A stretch of 64,000 nucleotides of DNA from Prostheceraeus crozeri. Lineage: Eukaryota; Platyhelminthes; Polycladida; Euryleptidae. The stretch is taken from NCBI GenBank assembly GCA_907163375.1, contig CAJQUW010001797.1, forward strand, positions 124,001 through 188,000. The letters run 5' to 3'. The position numbers and the translations under genes are program-made. This document shows positions 58,052-64,000 of the stretch, piece by piece (within the stretch, counting starts at the first letter, position 1; each line of letters starts with the position of its first letter). The notes beneath the pieces were generated by a model, which saw only the letters and a program-made list of their open reading frames with translations, was not told where the DNA came from and made no database searches.

Positions 58052-61000
58052 ATGGTAAGTTGAAAATTTCTTCACTCATCTCCGTCAAACGTGTGGTTAA
58101 TAGCATCTTCCTCAATTTCAGCCATCAACTTCATCACCAACGCCCTCCCTTCTCGAGGAAAGTTTAGAGTCGTTGAGTCAAAGTAGGTTGTAACAATACA
58201 CTGAGACTTGAACAGAGATGATAGAATGATTTCTCTTTCAGGTGATGTGAGTTCCAGCTCAGGACTCTCGCGACAAGGCAACGAGTGGGAATGTGCCGAC
58301 TGCGGACATATGTTTACAAGGAAGCACAGTCTCCTTCGACACATCAAACAACGTGTGTGTCAACGCAAAGCGGCGTCAATCTCCGGAGGTGAAGTTGATT
58401 CTGACGATGACATCTCCTTTCCTTGCGATTTGTGCCCTCTTTCTTTTGATAGTCACTTTCAGCGATCTTCGCACAGACTTCAACACACGCATGCAAATGA
58501 TCACTACACCAACGGTACCTCTACCATCTCCCTCATTAATGTTTCACATAATAATTTAGTACGCGACTACTGCATGGAGCCCAATACTCAAATAGTAGAT
58601 TTTCCTGAGTGGCTCCTTCAAAATTCAAACATTATCGAAGCGCTCTTCAACAATTTAGATAATTTTAGAATGAAGGCGCTCATCTACCTTAAACTAAAAT
58701 ATATTAAGATAGATTTTCAAACGGGTCAAGTGACGGAGAGAATACAGTTTCATGTTCCTTCCTCTTCCGCAACCGAAGTTGTAGACTGCGAGTCTTGGCT
58801 AAATTTTCACATTCAATGTTTAAAATCAAATGTAGATAAATTCAATCAACGCGACAGCGCTCTCATTTTTGATGGTGTGGACTCAGCCATATTCAAAATT
58901 TCCCTATTAGAAAGTCATGCAGCTCGAGGCACATTTAAACTACCAAAAACGTTGTATAATAAGAAAGCTGTCATCAATGTCGATTGTAAATCACAGTGTT
59001 TCAAATATGCAGTCCTATCCATCCTTCACTATAATGATATCAACGCGAATCGAAATCATACCTATAGCTATAGACAGTGGGAGGATGAACTAGACTTTGA
59101 AGGTTGTGATAGTAACAACATGAAAATCAAAGATGTAGAAACGTTCGAAAAACATAATAAGATTAAAATTGTCGTTCACGTGTGGGAGAAGGGGTTGAAG
59201 GGTGCCCGCTATAATTCACGTTCAACTTGTTATGAACGTGTAGTCAACCTCTTATTAGTAAAACAAGATGATAGCGAGGAATGGCACTACTGTGGTATTC
59301 CCAAAATCTCTCGCTTGTACACTCACTTGGGGCACTCTAAAAGAGGTGAACATTTTGTATGCGACCGCTGCATCCGCTCCTTTTGGAGTAAAGATAAATT
59401 TGAAACTCACTATGAATGGTGCAAGCGAGGTAAATTACAAATGGAACGCATGCCCAAAGATAAAATATTTTCACATAGGGATAATGGTGACGAATTAAGT
59501 CCCCTGCGTGTCATTTACGCAGACATAGAATGCTACATTGATGATATCATCCACAAGCCAGCAGCCATATCCTGCTATGAAGTATGGCATGACCACTTTA
59601 GGAATAGACAAAACAAAATGCATACTTGGCAAGGTGAAGATTGCATTTCAAAATTTCTAGAATTTCTCGATAAAGCTGCTAAATTTCAACAATCATATGA
59701 TTCCCAATTGCAGCGTAAGTCACTACATATGTCAGATGAAGACAAACAAAAATTTGAAAGTTGCACATCCTGTCCTAAATGTCATAAAACGTTTGATGAC
59801 GATAAAATTAAGAAAGTGCGTGATCATGATCACATCACTGGTAAATTTAGAAACGCACTCTGCTCCAAATGTAACTTTTCACTTAGGTTGAGACGTCGTG
59901 TACTACCCGTCATTTTTCATAACTTTAAGGGCTATGACAGTCATATGCTCATAAAAGGAGGGTTGAGCCAGATGAAATCGTGGCAGTTTAATGTAATAGC
60001 ACAAACGAGAGAAAAATTCATGGCAATGACAGCAAAAGTACCAGTAGATAAAACTAAAGAAAATAAGACAGTCTTCTTCGAAATAAAATTTTTAGATTCA
60101 TTTCAATTCATGTCAGCGTCACTAGCTTCTCTCGTTCGTAATCTCAAGTTTCTTCCCCATAGTCAAACTTTGAAGAAACACTATCCAAACTTAACGGATG
60201 AAATAATCACTCGCAAAGGAGTCTTTCCTTATGCGTATTTTAGCTCAATGTCTAAACTAAATGAAACAACCCTTCCTTCCATTGACAAATTCAAAAACGA
60301 TTTGACGGGTGAAGATTGTCCAGTAGAGGACTATGAACATGCTCAAGAGGCATGGTTAAAATTTGATTGTAAAACGTTTGGCGATTATATGATCGCTTAC
60401 TTAGAATTAGATGTCATTTTGCTGGCTGATGTCTTTCAGGAATTTCGACGAGTGGCATTAGAAGAAGACAAATTAGATCCTGTCCACTTTGTCAGTCTAC
60501 CAGCCATGTCCTTTAAATCAGCCTTTAAAATGACTGGTGAGACCATTCATCTCTTACAAGACCCGGAGATGTATAATATATTTGAGCGCGGAATACGCGG
60601 TGGTCTCACATTTGTAAATAAACATCATATAAAATCTGAAACAGTAGGTGATGATCATATCCACCTAAAGTACTATGACCAAAATAATTTATATGGCAGT
60701 TCACTGTCTAAACCACTACCTCATTCCGAGTTTAGTTGGTTAAATCAAGATGAGCTTGAGTATTACTCCAACCCTTCAAACATACTGAAGATTCCAGATG
60801 AAGGTGATTGGGGATATTATTTTGAAGTGGATTTGATTTATCCAAATAGCATTAAAAATAAAACTGCTGATTTCCCACTCGCACCTGAATCTGGCGAAGT
60901 GACTGAAGATATGTTTTCACCATTCATGTCACAATTTCATAATAACTTAACAGAGTGTGGACAGCCAAGGTACAAACCATGCCGCAAACTTTTACTCACC

Positions 61001-62026
61001 CAATATGATAAGAAAAATTATCTCGTACACTTCTGCATATTAAAATTCTATTTAGAAATGGGCATGCTTCTAAAGTCAGTTCACCGCATTATCAAATTTA
61101 GACAGAAAGCCTTCCTCAAACCCTACATAGATAGTAACAGTCAAAAACGTGCACTAGCCCAAAATAATTTTGAAAAGGATTTTTATAAATATAAGAATAA
61201 CAGTCTATTCGGAAAGACCATGGAGGATGTTAGAAAACGCATAAACTACAAACTAGTCACTGATGAACAAAAATATCACAAATTGACCTCATCACCTCTT
61301 TTCATTGATAGAGACATCATCGATGAGGATCTTGTAGGTGTTAAAATGATTAAATCAGAAGTTGAGTTGTGCAAACCCATCTATATTGGGCAAGCCGTTT
61401 TAGATTATTCCAAGCTTGAAATGTATCAACTCTTCTACAAAATATTAAAACCATGCCCTCTCGTAAAAGAGGTTCGCTTGCTGGGTGGTGATACAGATAG
61501 TTTCTTTTTAGGAATTACCACTCAAAAAGATTTAAATTTTAATGAAGTAGGCAAGTCATTAGAAAAATATTTCGACACATCTAACTACAATCCCACTCAT
61601 CCACTCTATTCCATACAGAATAAAGCCAAACTTGGTTGTTTTAAGGATGAAACAGCAGGAAAGGAAATAGATGAAATGATTCTCCTCCGTCCTAAAATGT
61701 ATTCCATGAAACTAAAAGAATGTGCAGATAGTATTAAGCGTGCTAAAGGTATATCAAAATCCATTGTTCATAAAATGAAACATCGGTCCTATAAGAAGGC
61801 CTATAAAAATAAAACTATAACGTTTGTCAATATGACAATCTTAAAATCTCAAGTTCATACTGTGAAAACGTACACATTTAAGAAACGAGCACTTTCAGCA
61901 TGGGAGGATAAGAGGTGTTGGATAGGACATAACACATCTCTTCCACATGGACATCCTGACACAAACATACCTCCACCCAAAAGAATAAAACTCACGCTAC
62001 CACATTCAGGAGATGTATTGACATAA
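58052..62026 (+). CDS. Protein-primed family B DNA polymerase with C2H2 fingers and Endo VII-like domain
   Basis: The long frame (numbered from codon 58208, before which a spliced leader is likely) is over 1270 codons. Its own first ATG, 58226, lies in intron 2, so the ATG at 58052 is preferred. Order: C2H2 fingers near residues 29 and 74; a conserved segment with Cys264 and His360; a third C2HC-like finger near 385; exonuclease motif I D439-I-E441; an Endo VII-like HNH domain at 519-555 (C522/C525, D-H-D-H 539-542, C552/C555); exonuclease II (N572...D577) and III (Y731-x3-D735). The polymerase motifs follow: motif A D824 with N827-L-Y-G, motif B K996-x-N998-S-x-x-G, motif C D1095-T-D-S. The protein primes with a terminal protein in related elements. 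All catalytic residues are intact. Best matches are Polinton/adintovirus-like polymerases. Confidence 0.9.
58055..58121 (+). other. Polymerase intron 1
   Basis: ATG (58052-58054) is followed directly by GTAAGT; the acceptor is CAATTTCAG|. 67 bases. Confidence 0.55.
58183..58241 (+). other. Polymerase intron 2
   Basis: Donor GTAGGT, acceptor CTCTTTCAG|, 59 bases. Splicing keeps phase: one base of a codon precedes the donor and two follow the acceptor. Confidence 0.55.
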
Positions 62027-62176
62027 TCAACTTTAACTCAGTATTTTGATGTTGCTTTTTGTAGATATACATGGTTGTTTTATGTATCGCATGAGATCGT
62101 TTCTTCCTTGTGAATATATGCCTACAGTCAGCCCATTCCCCCTATATCTGTGAAAAGACTTTTTCATATACATATT

Positions 62177-62190
62177 TTTATTTCAATAAA
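62177..62190. terminator. Overlapping bidirectional poly(A) signals
   Basis: Plus-strand AATAAA (62185-62190) for the polymerase and minus-strand AATAAA (62182-62177) for the convergent gene lie within 14 bases. Confidence 0.65.
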
Positions 62191-62205
62191 CATATCACAA
62201 TGACT

Positions 62206-63756
62206 TCACTTTGTTTTCCGAAACACTAACGTTATGAGGGATTTAGTATCTTTCACGTGGATGCACTCTTGTAAACCATTGGTAATTTTGATAGCAATAG
62301 AGGGTATAGTTTGTTTGATGACGGGATGATAGAAAATAGATTCAAACATCTTCTCGACTATTCCATATGAAGCGTCTTTATCATGAATGAAATCGCGTAA
62401 AATGTATTCTTTTTTCTCGCCAACAGAAATAGGTAAAATCAAATCACTTTGAATGTAAAGGTGCTGTTCATGTTTATCAAGTGTCATTGGTGTTTCTATA
62501 CCAATCGTATGCGCAGCAGCAAACACTGTTTGTAGCATTGAAAAACCAAAGAGTTTTTTCAAATTTTTACTCAATTGACATTGAATGTCATCACCCAGTC
62601 TCAGAACAACGCGTTGATTTTCAATTGAAAACGAAATGTGGTGTGTCTTTACATCATATTTACTTTTCATCACATGCTTCAACTTCTGTTGTATATAAGG
62701 ATTTACTACATGAATGAAGCTTTCAACTGTATGATATAGACGCGGCATTATATTGATAGCAACTTTAGATTCTTCATAAGACTGGTAAATTTTCTTGATG
62801 CGATCGCCATAGATGTCCACCCACCATTCATCATTAACTGAATCAGCTTTAGTGTGATATTCATGAGAAGCATACACCACACCGCTTCCAATAATAGGCG
62901 TATAATGTCTTACAAAATGACGCAAGGTTGGAGAGAAATAAACTGTAAGTTTGTCATTATATTTCTGAATAACCAACTTATTTTTGTCCGCCATAATTTT
63001 CTCTCCATACTTCTTACCCACAGTCTCATTCCATCGTTTTACTAACTCAATAAGTGATAAAGGTTGAACACCACGCTTTTTCAAAATGATGCGTTCTTCA
63101 CATTCTACAACATCTTCATCAAATATTTTAAATCTATAATGAAATTTGTTGATTCGATTTGAATAAACTTTTCTAACATTTGCAGTAGCAATTGACATTA
63201 GATGTAGTCCATGACCAAAACCGAGATGTGGATAGAATTCATTATCCAACCTCAGTGTAAGACCTTTAGTAAAAGAATGAAAGCGGAGGAACTGTCTCCC
63301 ACTCCAATGATAGATAGTAAACTCATAAGCTTTCTGATTTTTATTCTTCATGATGGAAGTATTACCACTGTTGAATGCCTTAATAATTTTCTCATTCCCA
63401 AATGGCTCATAAGAATCTGATTTTATCTGAATCCATTCATAGTTCCACTTTCCATCTGACGTTAAATTGTATGGGAACTGAAATGCATTATTCATCGTTA
63501 TTCCATCATGGGTGCGAGGAGTCAATATCATTTCTTCCAAATCATTCACATTCTGAATATTGCTATCATAGCAAATACTAGAAACGCCAACCTCCCATTC
63601 ACCTTCTAAATGCAGTGGCCGATTTAATTCTACTCGATAGTCTGATGGTTTATTTTTGGGAAATTTATTCATAGAAGCATTACTGGGCAAGTAGATTAGA
63701 AACGAGTCCTTATTTTCACTTTCCATATTATTCACATTGGAAAAATATATTAGCAT
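62206..63756 (-). CDS. Polymerase-associated structural-type protein (SNASM/WEVGL family)
   Basis: A 516-codon frame. Its start (FLIYLPSNASMNKFPKNK..., then LHLEGEWEVGV) is the signature of a family common beside protein-primed polymerases in cnidarian, mollusc and arthropod genomes. I infer a virion or adhesion role, but the function is unassigned. The body shows repeated beta-strand-like segments (LRLDNEFYPHLGFG, LVIQKYNDKLTVYFSP, VVLRLGDDIQC) and ends ITLVFRKTK, like family members that end in LHFR. The ATG at 63756 is 9 bp after the previous stop; the ATG at 63726 better matches the usual start. No TATA is obvious. Confidence 0.75.
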   Translation of the reverse strand: MLIYFSNVNNMESENKDSFLIYLPSNASMNKFPKNKPSDYRVELNRPLHLEGEWEVGVSSICYDSNIQNVNDLEEMILTPRTHDGITMNNAFQFPYNLTSDGKWNYEWIQIKSDSYEPFGNEKIIKAFNSGNTSIMKNKNQKAYEFTIYHWSGRQFLRFHSFTKGLTLRLDNEFYPHLGFGHGLHLMSIATANVRKVYSNRINKFHYRFKIFDEDVVECEERIILKKRGVQPLSLIELVKRWNETVGKKYGEKIMADKNKLVIQKYNDKLTVYFSPTLRHFVRHYTPIIGSGVVYASHEYHTKADSVNDEWWVDIYGDRIKKIYQSYEESKVAINIMPRLYHTVESFIHVVNPYIQQKLKHVMKSKYDVKTHHISFSIENQRVVLRLGDDIQCQLSKNLKKLFGFSMLQTVFAAAHTIGIETPMTLDKHEQHLYIQSDLILPISVGEKKEYILRDFIHDKDASYGIVEKMFESIFYHPVIKQTIPSIAIKITNGLQECIHVKDTKSLITLVFRKTK

Positions 63757-63765
63757 ACGTTTGCA

Positions 63766-64000
63766 TTAACTCTTCATTCGGAAATGGAGTGTGATACTTG
63801 TCACAGCATCTTTATGAAAAGGAATCAACGCACCAGCATCGTCATAAATGGCAATATCAATTTGTGGGATGTAGTTTGATTTCAGCTTTGTATAATGCAC
63901 TTTCTTGAAAGTATGCTCAGATAAAATACTGCAGCTTTTTGGCTGGTATGGTATCATTGCTAGCAATGGAGCTTCAACATCTCCCACACGTACATCTTCA
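63766..64000 (-). CDS. C-terminal end of a second SNASM/WEVGL-family protein, runs off the window
   Basis: The frame is open to the window edge. The readable 77 codons show VGDVEAPLLAMIPY, HYTKL, IDIAIYDDAGALIPF and a final SITLHFRMKS, the typical C-terminus of this family. It lies directly upstream of the next gene on the same strand, 9 bases between stop and ATG. The true start is outside the window. A GTG at 63987 is not a start, only a codon in the open frame. Confidence 0.7.
   Translation of the reverse strand, partial: EDVRVGDVEAPLLAMIPYQPKSCSILSEHTFKKVHYTKLKSNYIPQIDIAIYDDAGALIPFHKDAVTSITLHFRMKS

Overview
The window is AT-rich invertebrate-animal DNA, about half of it mobile elements. 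Metazoan origin is suggested by GT-AG introns, TATA promoters, AATAAA signals, a secreted C-type lectin, a Golgi-type sulfotransferase and the repertoire of piggyBac, hAT, Tc1/mariner, Penelope-like and LINE elements. I cannot name the species. Only one host-type gene is nearly complete (lectin, 36.5 kb), and a second is broken (sulfotransferase, 47.6-48.3 kb).

Layout. 0-20 kb: a TTAA-flanked piggyBac-type MITE inside an older element (1.7-3.3 kb), a 420 bp MITE (3.6 kb), a 522 bp hAT-type MITE with an 8-bp target duplication (5.3 kb; other copies near 11.8, 17.2, 26.5, 33.9 and 41.5 kb), a Penelope-like element with 0.55 kb inverted arms (7.7-9.6 kb), Tc1 fragments (10 and 20 kb), a second decayed Penelope remnant (12.4-13.3 kb), a near-perfect 62-bp-arm hairpin (15.7 kb) and an 1.1 kb hAT element (18.4-19.5 kb). 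20-34 kb: tRNA-derived SINEs (21.7 and 26.8 kb), two hAT derivatives (23.2 and 24.7 kb) and a decayed LINE (29.7-33.2 kb). 34-50 kb: the lectin with a duplicated promoter, a piggyBac transposase split by a Penelope-like element and lying against the sulfotransferase exon, a Pol III-type foldback and another hAT element with a perfect 8-bp duplication (50.1-50.8 kb).

51.5-64 kb is the most interesting part. A satellite of about 297 bp units ends in an inverted unit. After it comes a compact virus-like gene block that runs off the right edge: a Cys/His plus coiled-coil gene, two small genes, a divergent small gene, a 1.27 kb-codon protein-primed family B DNA polymerase carrying C2H2 fingers and an Endo VII-like HNH domain, and two tandem genes of the family that often accompanies such polymerases in animal genomes. 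These genes have their own TATA boxes, very short introns and close spacing.

A 140-bp module repeated three times follows the first three genes. Each copy begins with a six-pair stem and four-base loop resembling the 3' processing signal of replication-dependent histone mRNAs. The genes next to the module lack an obvious AATAAA, whereas the polymerase, its convergent neighbour and the divergent small gene have one. This suggests two classes of transcript 3' end within one selfish element, one possibly tied to S phase. That is an inference from sequence pattern only. The element resembles the Polinton/adintovirus grade, but no integrase, ATPase, protease or recognised major capsid gene is visible here.
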